A stretch of DNA of 64,000 bases, taken from contig DATMGK010000078.1 in NCBI GenBank assembly GCA_035555595.1, forward strand, positions 1 to 64,000, given 5' to 3'. The translations under genes were made by a program, and so were the position numbers. Below, in pieces: positions 1 through 7,538 of this stretch (its first letter is position 1; each line of letters starts with the position of its first letter). This DNA is from Croceibacterium_A sp035555595 (GTDB lineage: Bacteria; Pseudomonadota; Alphaproteobacteria; Sphingomonadales; Sphingomonadaceae). A model generated the notes under the pieces. That model was given only the letters and a program-made list of their open reading frames with translations, made no database searches and was not told the DNA's origin.

Positions 1-83
1 GTCGGCAATCCGGGCACGAAGGCGCCCACTATGCCCAGCGCCATGCTGACAAGGCCGCCCGCCAGAAGCAGCGGCCGCCGCAT
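1..83 (-). CDS. YbaN/DUF454 family inner membrane protein, N-terminal part only
   Basis: The gene runs off the left edge, so only the first 27 complete codons are visible. They read MRRPLLLAGGLVSMALGIVG and then AFVPGLP, which fits the start of the YbaN/DUF454 family (basic N-terminus, first membrane helix with a G-x-x-x-x-x-LG-x-x-G pattern, then a PxLPT turn). Its ATG lies one base after the sufE stop on the minus strand, so the two are probably co-transcribed. Function of the family is not established. Confidence is limited by the short visible length. Confidence 0.6.
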   Translation of the reverse strand, partial: MRRPLLLAGGLVSMALGIVGAFVPGLP

Positions 84-84
84 C

Positions 85-492
85 TCAGGCCGCCGCGATC
101 CGCGCGGCGTGTTCCTTCACCAGCGCGATCATGTTGGGCACGCCCTGCGTGCGGTTGGAACTTAGCTGGTTCTTCAGGCTGAAGGGTTCCAGCGCCGCGG
201 CCACGTCCATCGCGGCGACCTCGGCGGCTGGCCTATCCTGCACCGCGCTCAGCACCAGCGCGACGATGCCCTTGGTGATGGCGGCGTTGCTGTCGGCCAG
301 GAAATGCAGGGCGCCGTCCTGCTCCGTGGGATAGACCCAGACACTGGCGGAACAGCCGCGCACCAGCGTTGCGTCCGTCTTCAGTGCCTGCGGCATTTCC
401 TCCAGCTCGCGCCCCAGCTCGATCAGCAGGCGGTAACGCTCGTCAGCGTCCAGGAATTCGTATTCGTCCAGAATGTCTTGCAGCGCACGCAT
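85..492 (-). CDS. sufE: SufE family cysteine desulfuration protein
   Basis: 135 residues, the normal size for SufE. The conserved active-site cysteine sits in VRGCSASVWV (about residue 47), followed by the typical F-L-A-D-S-N-A-A-I-T-K-G region and the C-terminal LSSNRTQGVPNM segment. SufE accepts persulfide sulfur from the desulfurase SufS and hands it to the SufBCD scaffold for Fe-S cluster assembly in the cytoplasm. Here it stands apart from any visible suf operon, with a YbaN-type gene directly downstream. The start at 492 gives the family-typical N-terminus (LQDILDEYEFLDADERYRLL). Confidence 0.92.
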   Translation of the reverse strand: MRALQDILDEYEFLDADERYRLLIELGRELEEMPQALKTDATLVRGCSASVWVYPTEQDGALHFLADSNAAITKGIVALVLSAVQDRPAAEVAAMDVAAALEPFSLKNQLSSNRTQGVPNMIALVKEHAARIAAA

Positions 493-515
493 TGGCGCGC
501 CCTAGCGTATTCGGG

Positions 516-752
516 CTACAGGTCCACCCCGCTGGCGATGGCCTCCAGCTTGCGGATGCGTTCCTTCAGGTCCGCCAGCTCGATCCGCGCGGCCCCTTCG
601 CGAGAACCACCCTCGGTGTCCGGCATATGTCGGACGGTTTCCAGTTCACGCGTCTTCAGGGCCAGCCAGTCCTGCCACCCCTTCAGCATGGTGAAGGCGA
701 CGACCAGCAGACCGGCAAGGATACTGGATGCGATCAGCAATTCCTGGCTCAT
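516..752 (-). CDS. Small membrane/coiled-coil protein, last PspB-like gene of the psp operon
   Basis: 78 residues from the ATG at 752. One membrane helix near the N-terminus (about residues 5-24, LLIASSILAGLLVVAFTML) is followed by a charged helix ending LADLKERIRKLEAIAS. That heptad-like segment matches the D/E-R-x-x-x-x-ER-I/L-V motif of PspB (DERMDTVERLV) and of the three genes upstream, so I read it as a divergent PspB paralogue. It lacks the acidic tail after the coiled coil. It lies 28 bases after the previous stop, at the end of the psp operon. Role unknown; it may help PspB/PspC sense envelope stress. A longer reading frame exists upstream but overlaps the previous gene and loses the N-terminal helix. 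Confidence 0.7.
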   Translation of the reverse strand: MSQELLIASSILAGLLVVAFTMLKGWQDWLALKTRELETVRHMPDTEGGSREGAARIELADLKERIRKLEAIASGVDL

Positions 753-780
753 TGTCGATTGTCTCCCTGCTTGCGCGCGA

Positions 781-1026
781 TCACTTCTCGCGCAGGCTCT
801 CGATCTCGGCGGAAAGACGCCTCGTCTCGCGATCCTCGGTGGCGATGCGTTCCAGAACCTTGATACGTTCGCGCAGCTGCTCCACCTCATTCTCCAGCGC
901 CGGGTCGCTGCGTAGGCCGGCCGTATCGCTGGCCGGCTCATGGCTGCGGGCACGATATTTCGTCCTCAGCACTTTGGTCAGGCAGCCAATCGCCACGATG
1001 ACGACGATTGCGGTCCAGAAGCTCAT
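781..1026 (-). CDS. Small PspB-like membrane/coiled-coil protein
   Basis: 81 residues. An N-terminal helix (MSFWTAIVVIVAIGCLTKVL) is followed by a polar linker and a coiled coil, LRERIKVLERIATEDRE. The end, RRLSAEIESLREK, resembles the C-terminus of the neighbouring PspC (NPRLSAEIERLR), so this paralogue combines PspB and PspC-tail features. The start ATG overlaps the stop of the gene before it (ATGA), which indicates translational coupling. By position and motif it belongs to the phage-shock operon. No function is known to me for such extra PspB-like proteins. Confidence 0.72.
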   Translation of the reverse strand: MSFWTAIVVIVAIGCLTKVLRTKYRARSHEPASDTAGLRSDPALENEVEQLRERIKVLERIATEDRETRRLSAEIESLREK

Positions 1027-1364
1027 TGCACGTTTCCTTTCACGTCGCGCAGGGCGTCGATCTGTCGGGCGACGTCGAAGCCCTTGTCGGTAACGATGCG
1101 CTCGACCACCGCCAGCCGGTCCTTCATCGAACCAATTTCCGCGCGCAGAGATGCGTTCTCCTGCGTCAGCAGCTTGATACGTTCCTTGGCTTCGGCATCC
1201 GTTCCGGGTTTCAGCGACTGGCCCCACATACCTTCTATGGGATAGCCGTTCTTGATCTTCATCCGCGTGTTGTGAACGCTGGCGAAAATGCCGCCGAGCG
1301 AGATAATGACGACGCCCGCGATCGCCCAGCCGATATACGGAAGAAGCTGCATCAGGATTTCCAT
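1023..1364 (-). CDS. Small PspB-like membrane/coiled-coil protein
   Basis: 113 residues. A membrane helix lies at about residues 7-29 (LLPYIGWAIAGVVIISLGGI), then a basic stretch, then a coiled coil ending in KDRLAVVERIVTDKGFDV and ARQIDALRD. The last block is nearly the same as in the next gene upstream (ERIVTDKGYDVATQIEALRD), so the two are recent duplicates. The start overlaps the previous stop by one base (TGATG). Member of the psp operon; likely an inner membrane protein with its coiled coil in the cytoplasm, by analogy with PspB. Confidence 0.75.
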   Translation of the reverse strand: MEILMQLLPYIGWAIAGVVIISLGGIFASVHNTRMKIKNGYPIEGMWGQSLKPGTDAEAKERIKLLTQENASLRAEIGSMKDRLAVVERIVTDKGFDVARQIDALRDVKGNVQ

Positions 1365-1657
1365 CAGTTGCTCCTTTCCGCTTCGCGGGCTTCGATCAGT
1401 TCATCGACCCGCCGCTGATCGCGCAGCGCCTCGATCTGGGTCGCTACGTCGTATCCCTTGTCGGTGACGATGCGTTCCAGCACCCTCACACGCTCCTCGA
1501 GCTCCTTCATGCCGCTGGCGTATTGTGCGGCTTTCTCGGCACTTTCGGTGGCAGTCGATTTGATGCCCATTTCCGCCAGCTTGCGCTGATGAGTGGTCCA
1601 GATCGCGATGATCGGGATCGACAGCGCAAAAATCGGGATCAGCGCTCCGATATCCAT
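1364..1657 (-). CDS. Small PspB-like membrane/coiled-coil protein
   Basis: 97 residues from the ATG at 1657. The N-terminus (MDIGALIPIFALSIPIIAIW) is one membrane helix. It is followed by a linker and the coiled coil LEERVRVLERIVTDKGYD, then VATQIEALRDQRRVDELIEA. This is close to PspB, which has LDERMDTVERLVASDNPDF in the same place. It starts 25 bases after pspC and is coupled to the next gene. A longer frame to 1792 would run into pspC and adds a non-helical extension, so the shorter start is preferred. Predicted accessory component of the phage-shock membrane complex. Confidence 0.75.
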   Translation of the reverse strand: MDIGALIPIFALSIPIIAIWTTHQRKLAEMGIKSTATESAEKAAQYASGMKELEERVRVLERIVTDKGYDVATQIEALRDQRRVDELIEAREAERSN

Positions 1658-1682
1658 GACGTTCGTTTCCCCTTGTTGCGCG

Positions 1683-2057
1683 TCAGCGCAGGCGTTCGAT
1701 CTCGGCCGAAAGGCGCGGATTGCTGCTGACGTAATAGGTTTCGACTTCGGCCAGTCTCCGGTCGATATCCCGGAAACGGGCGCGGATTTCACGCGCGGTC
1801 CGCTTCGGCGACTGGCGGACTCTCTGCCAGTAACGCTGTTCGTCCTGATCGACGTAAAGGTGCGGCGGCTTCTTCATCGAAAGCAGGCCAAGGGCGAAAT
1901 AGACCGGAATACCGAAACCGGTGCTGAGCGTCAGGACGACGAATGCCAGACGCCACCAGATGGCGTTGATGCCGGTATAGTCTTCAAGCCCCGAACAGAC
2001 GCCCATCAGCTTGGCGTTCTGCTTGTCGCGATAGAACTTGGTGCGTTCGCTGGTCAC
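1683..2057 (-). CDS. pspC: Phage shock protein C, PspC domain membrane protein
   Basis: 124 residues, start GTG at 2057 overlapping the pspB stop (GTGA). The PspC domain is at residues 6-65: KFYRDKQNAKLMGVCSGLED, then a hydrophobic IWWRLAFVVLTLSTGFGIPV helix, then YFALGLLSMKKPP. The C-terminal half holds a helical RDIDRRLAEVETYYVSSNPR segment. In enterobacteria PspC and PspB form the inner-membrane sensor that draws PspA off PspF under membrane stress. The same order pspA-pspB-pspC is kept here. Confidence 0.93.
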   Translation of the reverse strand: MTSERTKFYRDKQNAKLMGVCSGLEDYTGINAIWWRLAFVVLTLSTGFGIPVYFALGLLSMKKPPHLYVDQDEQRYWQRVRQSPKRTAREIRARFRDIDRRLAEVETYYVSSNPRLSAEIERLR

Positions 2058-2347
2058 TTGCGTCCTCCCTTTTCTGCCAGAAGGCGATCCAGCTCGCGCA
2101 GCGGCTCGTTGTCGATTTCCCTGTCGTGAATGATCCGGGCCGGCTTGAAGTCCGGATTGTCGGAAGCGACCAGCCGCTCGACGGTGTCCATCCGTTCGTC
2201 GAGCCGCTTGGCGAGCTGATACAGCTCTTCCAGCAAGGTCTCGTCGTCATTGGTGATGGTGGCGGCGGTCTTCCACTTGGTGATGTAGTGAAAGATGATC
2301 CACGGGATGGCGATGAATACGGCCGCGACAAAAAAACCTTGATCCAC
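2054..2347 (-). CDS. pspB: Phage shock protein B
   Basis: 97 residues. The N-terminal membrane helix (FFVAAVFIAIPWIIFHYITK) is followed by a cytoplasmic coiled coil, LAKRLDERMDTVERLVASDN, and a charged C-terminus (PLRELDRLLAEKG). This is the classic PspB layout and length class (E. coli PspB is about 74 residues, so this one has a longer tail). It begins three bases after pspA and its stop overlaps the pspC start. It pairs with PspC as the membrane arm of the envelope-stress response. Confidence 0.92.
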   Translation of the reverse strand: MDQGFFVAAVFIAIPWIIFHYITKWKTAATITNDDETLLEELYQLAKRLDERMDTVERLVASDNPDFKPARIIHDREIDNEPLRELDRLLAEKGGRK

Positions 2348-2350
2348 GGC

Positions 2351-3043
2351 TCAGCCCTCCTTCGTCTCTTCGCTGCTCTTGCCCAGAGCGCGCTTCATCG
2401 CTTCCAATTCCTCATCGATCTTGTCGGCGCCTTCCAGCGCGGCAATCTCGTCGGCAAGGCTCGGTTTGCCGGCGCTATCAGCGATCGACAGCGCATCGGC
2501 GCGACCCTCTGCGTAGTCGACGCGCCGTTCCAGCTGGTCAAAGCGCGTCAATGCGTCGTCAACTCGCTCGTTTGTCATCAGACTGCGCAGTTTTACCCTG
2601 TTCTCTGCGCTCTCAAGGCGTGCAGCGATCTGCGTCTGGCGGCTGCGCGCCTCCCGCAGGCGATTTTGCAGTTTCTGAATGTCCTGCTCGTAAGCGCGCA
2701 GGGCGTCGTCCAGAACGGCGATCTCCTGCTTCAACTGATCGGCCATGTCCGCCGCACGCTTCCTTTCGACCAGCGCCGCGCGGGCCAGGTCCTCGCGATC
2801 CTTGGAAAGCGCAAGCTGCGCCTTCTCCGCCCAATCGGTCTGAAGCCTGTCGAGCTTGACCGTGTGGCGGTGCATTTCCTTCTGGTCGGCAATCGTGCGC
2901 GCCGCGCTGGCCCGCACCTCGACCAGCGTTTCCTCCATCTCGAGGATAATCATGCGGATCATCTTCGCGGGATCGTCCGCGTGGTCGAGCAACTCGTTGA
3001 AATTAGCGGCGATAATGTCGCGGGTACGGGAAAAAATGCCCAT
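2351..3043 (-). CDS. pspA: Phage shock protein A (PspA/IM30, ESCRT-III-like)
   Basis: 230 residues from the ATG at 3043. The N-terminus MGIFSRTRDIIAANFNELLD is the family's amphipathic membrane-binding helix, followed by the hallmark DDPAKMIRMIILEMEETLVEV and long coiled-coil helices to about residue 185. PspA coats damaged inner membrane and, when unstressed, binds and silences PspF. An in-frame ATG at 3217 (overlapping the stop of the small upstream ORF) would add 58 hydrophilic residues. The 3043 start has its own GGAG nine bases upstream and gives the conserved N-terminus, so I prefer it, but both starts may be used. Confidence 0.93.
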   Translation of the reverse strand: MGIFSRTRDIIAANFNELLDHADDPAKMIRMIILEMEETLVEVRASAARTIADQKEMHRHTVKLDRLQTDWAEKAQLALSKDREDLARAALVERKRAADMADQLKQEIAVLDDALRAYEQDIQKLQNRLREARSRQTQIAARLESAENRVKLRSLMTNERVDDALTRFDQLERRVDYAEGRADALSIADSAGKPSLADEIAALEGADKIDEELEAMKRALGKSSEETKEG

Positions 3044-3213
3044 CCAGGGAACTCCGGAAACAAAGGAATTGATGGAATCTTCAAGTGATTGGCCGCTGGC
3101 CGGTGTCGGACTTGTCCGCAGACGCTCAATCTCCCGGTCCAACCGCGAGGTGCGCTCCTTGTCCTGACTCTTTCCAGAGCCAGAAGGGGTCAGCGGAGTT
3201 TCGTCCTGTCGAC

Positions 3214-3369
3214 TCATGCCAGTTCTACAATATGCGCGGAGACGAGCATCGTCTCCGGCGATCCGCCGAACTGGTGGGTCAGCGCGATCACGTTGAGCGT
3301 TACCATCGCGGTAATGCTCACCAGCGCGGCGAGGCCGAGTTTGCTGGTGAAGAATTCGCGATCGTACAT
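3214..3369 (-). CDS. 51-residue membrane protein, first gene of the psp operon
   Basis: A short ORF starting at the ATG at 3369, preceded by a strong AAGGAAG ribosome site. It reads MYDREFFTSKLGLAALVSIT, then AMVTLNVIALTHQFGG, and ends SPETMLVSAHIVELA. Residues about 10-32 form one membrane helix. It starts some 40 bases downstream of the sigma54 promoter, so it is the first cistron of the operon. Its stop overlaps an ATG (ATGA) in frame with pspA. I do not recognise the family. The promoter, ribosome site and coupling make it likely to be a real stress-induced small membrane protein. Confidence 0.7.
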   Translation of the reverse strand: MYDREFFTSKLGLAALVSITAMVTLNVIALTHQFGGSPETMLVSAHIVELA

Positions 3370-3408
3370 TGTGGCTTCCTTCCTGATCCTTTGAACACAG
3401 ACAGGATA

Positions 3409-3423
3409 GCAAAGGGTGTGCCA
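3409..3423 (-). promoter_or_regulatory. Sigma54 (RpoN) promoter of the psp operon
   Basis: On the minus strand the bases read TGGCACACCCTTTGC, an exact match to the -24/-12 consensus TGGCAC-N5-TTGC. The GG of the -24 element is at 3422-3421 and the GC of the -12 element at 3410-3409. Transcription should start near 3397, about 28 bases before the small membrane ORF. PspF, encoded divergently from 3524, is the expected activator; its enhancer sites should lie at about 3430-3520. Confidence 0.93.
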
Positions 3424-3523
3424 AATCGTCGAAAGCGCGGAAAAGCGTTGTTTTTCAGGGGCTGGGCCTCACTCGGCGATGGAAATATTGCCAGCATATG
3501 GTGAAATCCACTATAAGTTGGCG

Positions 3524-4546
3524 ATGGATCGGGAAACGCAGCAATTTATAGGCCAGTCGGGGGCCTTTCTGGATGCGGTGGAGCGTGCCAGCCGCGCTGC
3601 ACCCATGCGCCGACCTGTTCTCGTTATCGGGGAACGCGGAACCGGTAAGGAGTTGATAGCGGAACGTCTTCACCGCCTGTCGAACCGATGGGAAGAACCC
3701 CTTGTCACGATGAACTGCGCTGCGCTTCCGGAGACGCTGATCGAAGCTGAACTTTTCGGACATGAGGCGGGTGCTTTCACTGGCGCTACCCGGGTGCGGG
3801 AAGGTCGTTTCGAAGAAGCGCATCGCGGTACGCTGTTCCTAGATGAGATCGGGACCATGTCGATGGCGGCGCAGGAGCGGCTGCTAAGGGCGGTCGAATA
3901 TGGTGAGGTAACGCGGATCGGCTCATCCCGGCCGGTCAGGGTCGATGTGCGTATCGTTGCCGCGACCAACGAAAACCTCCCGGCTCTGGCAGAACAGGGG
4001 CGGTTTCGCGCTGACCTGCTTGATCGTCTCTCGTTCGAGGTAATCACATTGCCGCCGCTACGGGTGCGGGAAGGCGATATCGATGTGTTAGCTGATTATT
4101 TCGGGCGGCGAATGGCGGCGGAGCTTGGTTGGGAGGCCTGGCCGGGATTCGCTCCGCATGTCAGGCAGCAACTCGATTCCCACCCTTGGCCGGGCAACGT
4201 GCGCGAGTTGCGCAACGTGGTGGAGCGCGCGGTCTATCGTTGGGATGACTGGGGTGAACCTATCGCTCATGCCCAGTTCGACCCGTTCGACAGCCCGTGG
4301 AAGCCTGTGGCGATCGCTCGGGCTGAGGAAGCGGTCATTGCTGACGCCGCGTTTGAAGTACGGCGGACTCAACATGATTACGACTCGGTCGCTGATCTGC
4401 GCGTCGCGGTTGAATCCCATGAACGCGCCATCCTAGAACATCACCTTGGTCGCAACCGCTGGAATCAGCGGCAAACGGCCAAGGCGCTGGGGCTGACTTA
4501 CGATCAGCTAAGGCACTGTATTCGAAAGCACGGGCTTACGGAGTAG
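3524..4546 (+). CDS. pspF: PspF, sigma54-dependent activator of the phage shock operon
   Basis: 340 residues from the ATG at 3524; upstream in-frame codons would overlap the psp promoter. There is no receiver or GAF domain, as in E. coli PspF: the AAA+ domain starts at once. Walker A is GERGTGKE (residues 36-43), the sigma54-contacting loop GAFTGA is at 83-88, Walker B LFLDEI at about 104-109, and RFRADLLDRLSFEVITLPPL carries the arginine fingers. The C-terminal Fis-type helix-turn-helix is NRWNQRQTAKALGLTYDQLR. It should activate the divergent psp operon and be held inactive by PspA. Confidence 0.95.
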   Translation: MDRETQQFIGQSGAFLDAVERASRAAPMRRPVLVIGERGTGKELIAERLHRLSNRWEEPLVTMNCAALPETLIEAELFGHEAGAFTGATRVREGRFEEAHRGTLFLDEIGTMSMAAQERLLRAVEYGEVTRIGSSRPVRVDVRIVAATNENLPALAEQGRFRADLLDRLSFEVITLPPLRVREGDIDVLADYFGRRMAAELGWEAWPGFAPHVRQQLDSHPWPGNVRELRNVVERAVYRWDDWGEPIAHAQFDPFDSPWKPVAIARAEEAVIADAAFEVRRTQHDYDSVADLRVAVESHERAILEHHLGRNRWNQRQTAKALGLTYDQLRHCIRKHGLTE

Positions 4547-4553
4547 TTTCGTT

Positions 4554-5069
4554 TCAACGGGGGGCACTGTCTCTGCATGCTTCATAAACATACGATATGG
4601 CTTCAGAAGCGCCCGCCACATTAAAACTGAGATCGACGTCGGGTCCAAGGCCTGTATCCATCATCACTCGCAGTGTCGAAGCGCGGCGAAGGTCAATTAC
4701 GAATCGAGCCAGAGAGCGATCAGAAGTTTTGCCGAAAGCAGCGACATATGTTTCGTAGAAGCGCCAGCTTTGTTGGGAAGCTTTACCATCAAACAAAAAG
4801 CGAATCGGGCGAGCCATCGGCTGGCTTTTCGGCGTTGCCAGTTTCTTTTCCCCCGACATTATCAGGGCGTACACTTCTCTGCTTCCGGGCTTGTCGCACT
4901 TCAGGACGACCTGCGACCCGTCCGGCGCCTGGGCGATTGCGCCGGAGCCTTCACCCCCTTCTTCCAAAAACTGCCAGGCTGACTCCGCTGTCTGATCGGC
5001 GGGCTGTTCCTGTGCGATGGCACTTGCCGGAATTGCCATGGCTATGGCCACAGCGAGACGTTGCCTCAT
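4554..5069 (-). CDS. Secreted protein of unknown function
   Basis: 171 residues with a clear signal peptide (MRQRLAVAIAMAIPASAIAQ, cleavage after AIA). The mature part has two cysteines (VVLKCDKPG and YEACRDSAPR), a W-R-F-Y-E-T-Y segment and a repeated strand-rich pattern, suggesting a small periplasmic beta domain with one disulfide. I do not recognise the family; the layout recalls periplasmic proteins such as IalB but no diagnostic motif is present. It converges on pspF with eight bases between the stops, and its promoter must lie in 5070-5325, the region shared with rimP. That 256-base region shows no RNA gene I can support. Confidence 0.65.
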   Translation of the reverse strand: MRQRLAVAIAMAIPASAIAQEQPADQTAESAWQFLEEGGEGSGAIAQAPDGSQVVLKCDKPGSREVYALIMSGEKKLATPKSQPMARPIRFLFDGKASQQSWRFYETYVAAFGKTSDRSLARFVIDLRRASTLRVMMDTGLGPDVDLSFNVAGASEAISYVYEACRDSAPR

Positions 5070-5325
5070 GCTGTTTCTCCCTTTGCTTTTTTGTCACCAT
5101 TATTGTTGGTGCTGAAAATTAGAGTATCGGCTTCTTGTGAGAGGGGCAACAGTAGTGCGTGACCGCAACGGGGTGTCTCTTCTCGCTGCCGCTCGATTGG
5201 AGCTTGCCTTTCGCTTCGCCTCCTCCTATCTGCCAGCCATCCCGACATTGTCGTGACAATGCTTGGTGCTGGCGCCTCCGGGGGCCGGCGCAAAACGGCT
5301 TTGCCACGACGCCGATGGAACATTG

Positions 5326-5886
5326 ATGACTGATATTGCGCGCCTGATCGAAGTAATCGAACCGGAGGCCAAGGCTCTCGGCTTCGATCTCGTGCGCGTG
5401 AAGCTTTCCGGCTCGGGTGACGAGCGGACCTTGCAGGTCATGGCGGAAGATCCTGCGACAGGGCAGCTTGTGGTGGATCAATGCATGGCGCTTTCCCGTG
5501 CCATTTCCGATCGTGTCGATGCGATCGAGGAGGCGGGTGAGGAACTTGTGCGGGGGGCTTATAATCTCGAAGTCAGTTCGCCCGGTATCGACCGGCCGCT
5601 GACGCGAGCAAAGGACTATGCCGCCTGGGCGGGGCACGAAGTGAATATTTCGCTGAGCGAGCCGCTGGATGATCACCGCAAGTTGCGGGGCGAACTGGCT
5701 GGTATTCAAGGTGAAACCGTCACCGTGGACGATCGCAAGGCAGGGCGCGTCGATGTGCCGCTGGCGCAGATTCATTCGGCCAAGCTTGTACTGACGGACA
5801 AGCTGATTGCCGCCACCCGACCGCTGGATATCGGCGGTGTGGAAGAGATTGAAGAAACACTCGAGGAAGAGAAGGCAGACGACTGA
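5326..5886 (+). CDS. rimP: Ribosome maturation factor RimP
   Basis: 186 residues from the ATG at 5326. The family core is visible: EPEAKALGFDLVRVKLSGSG, then D-Q-C-M-A-L-S-R-A-I-S-D and YNLEVSSPGIDRPLTRAKDY, with a C-terminal Sm-like domain (VNISLSEPLDDHRKLRGELA). RimP is needed for 30S subunit maturation. Its stop overlaps the nusA start (TGATG), the usual rimP-nusA arrangement. A frame extending to 5263 exists but adds a non-conserved leader. The acidic C-terminal tail (EEIEETLEEEKADD) is common in alphaproteobacteria. Confidence 0.95.
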   Translation: MTDIARLIEVIEPEAKALGFDLVRVKLSGSGDERTLQVMAEDPATGQLVVDQCMALSRAISDRVDAIEEAGEELVRGAYNLEVSSPGIDRPLTRAKDYAAWAGHEVNISLSEPLDDHRKLRGELAGIQGETVTVDDRKAGRVDVPLAQIHSAKLVLTDKLIAATRPLDIGGVEEIEETLEEEKADD

Positions 5887-7538
5887 TGGCCAGTCCGATT
5901 TCCGCCAATAAGGCAGAACTGCTCGCGATCGCGAATTCGGTCGCTTCGGAAAAGATGATTGACAAGGCGATCGTCATCGAAGCGATGGAAGAGGCAATCC
6001 AGAAGGCTGCGCGTGCGCGCTATGGTGCTGAGAACGATATCCGCGCCAAGCTGGATCCGATGACCGGTGATCTGCGGCTCTGGCGCGTCGTCGAAGTGGT
6101 TGAGGTGGTCGAAGACTATTTCAAGCAAGTCGATCAGAAGCAGGCCGAAAAGCTGCAGCCCGGCTCCAATATCGGCGATTTCATCGTCGATCCGCTGCCG
6201 CCGGTCGATCTCGGTCGCATCGACGCGCAGAGCGCCAAGCAGGTGATCTTCCAGAAGGTCCGCGATGCGGAACGCGAGCGTCAGTACGAAGAGTTCAAGG
6301 ATCGTGCGGGTGAAATCATCACCGGTGTGATCAAGTCGGTTGAATTTGGCCATGTGATCGTCAACCTCGGTCGGGCCGAGGGCGTGGTTCGCCGCGATCA
6401 GCAAATCCCGCGCGAAGCCGCCCGCGTGGGCGAGCGTGTCCGCGCGCTGATCATGAAGGTGGAACGCAACAACCGCGGTCCGCAGATCTTCCTCAGCCGC
6501 GCGCACCCAGAATTCATGAAGAAGTTGTTCGCGCAGGAAGTGCCTGAAATCTACGATGGCATCATCGAGATCAAGGCTGCCGCCCGCGATCCGGGCAGCC
6601 GCGCCAAGATCGGCGTGATCAGCCGCGATTCCAGCATCGACCCCGTCGGCGCTTGCGTGGGTATGAAGGGTAGCCGCGTGCAGGCGGTGGTGCAGGAACT
6701 TCAGGGCGAGAAGATCGACATCATCCCCTGGAGCGAGGACTCCGCGACTTTCGTGGTGAACGCGCTTCAGCCCGCAACCGTCAGCCGCGTCGTGCTGGAT
6801 GAGGACGAGAACCGCATCGAGGTGGTCGTGCCTGACGATCAGCTGTCGCTGGCCATCGGCCGTCGGGGCCAGAACGTGCGTCTCGCCAGCCAGCTGACCG
6901 AAAGTCAGATCGACATCATGACCGAGGAAGAAGCCTCGGAAAAGCGGCAGAAGGAATTCGCCGAACGCTCCAAGATGTTCGAGGAAGAACTGGATGTGGA
7001 CGAGACGCTGTCGCAGCTGCTCGTCGCCGAAGGCTTCGCCGAACTGGAAGAGGTGGCTTACGTCGACCTGGAAGAAGTCGCCACCATCGAAGGTTTCGAC
7101 GAGGAACTGGCGGAAGAACTGCAGCAGCGCGCTCGCGAAGCGCTTGAGCGGCGGGAAGATGCCTATCGCAATGAACGCCGTGAACTGGGGGTTGAGGACG
7201 CGCTGGCCGATATGCCTCATCTGAACGAACAGATGCTGGTGGTTCTCGGCAAGGCGGGCATCAAGACGCTCGACGACCTGGCCGATCTCGCCACGGACGA
7301 GTTGATCGCTCGCAAGCGCGAGGCCCCTCGTCGTCGCGGTGCCGAAACCGGGCCACCGCTGCGCCGTCAGCGCACCGAAGACAAGGGCGGTGTGCTCGGC
7401 GAATTCGCTTTGAGCGAGGAGCAGGGCAACGAGATCATCATGGCTGCCCGCGCTCACTGGTTCGAGGACGAAGAAACGCCTGCCACTGAACTGGCGGCCG
7501 TAGCCGAGGAGGCCGCCGATGCGGACTCCTCACAATGA
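5886..7538 (+). CDS. nusA: Transcription termination/antitermination protein NusA
   Basis: 550 residues. The N-terminal RNA polymerase-binding domain (residues 1-130) is followed by an S1 domain (GEIITGVIKSVEFGHVIVNL), then two KH domains (GACVGMKGSRVQAVVQELQG and DDQLSLAIGRRGQNVRLASQ), and two C-terminal helix-hairpin acidic repeats (LLVAEGFAELEEVAYVDLEE; LGKAGIKTLDDLADLATDEL). NusA modulates pausing, Rho-dependent termination and rRNA antitermination. It is coupled to rimP upstream, and its 3' end overlaps the ylxR start by 20 bases. Confidence 0.97.
   Translation: MASPISANKAELLAIANSVASEKMIDKAIVIEAMEEAIQKAARARYGAENDIRAKLDPMTGDLRLWRVVEVVEVVEDYFKQVDQKQAEKLQPGSNIGDFIVDPLPPVDLGRIDAQSAKQVIFQKVRDAERERQYEEFKDRAGEIITGVIKSVEFGHVIVNLGRAEGVVRRDQQIPREAARVGERVRALIMKVERNNRGPQIFLSRAHPEFMKKLFAQEVPEIYDGIIEIKAAARDPGSRAKIGVISRDSSIDPVGACVGMKGSRVQAVVQELQGEKIDIIPWSEDSATFVVNALQPATVSRVVLDEDENRIEVVVPDDQLSLAIGRRGQNVRLASQLTESQIDIMTEEEASEKRQKEFAERSKMFEEELDVDETLSQLLVAEGFAELEEVAYVDLEEVATIEGFDEELAEELQQRAREALERREDAYRNERRELGVEDALADMPHLNEQMLVVLGKAGIKTLDDLADLATDELIARKREAPRRRGAETGPPLRRQRTEDKGGVLGEFALSEEQGNEIIMAARAHWFEDEETPATELAAVAEEAADADSSQ

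Noticed and set aside
5772..7457. A 561-codon open frame antisense to nusA
   Set aside because: Same reason: shadow of a conserved gene with strong codon bias and no protein features.
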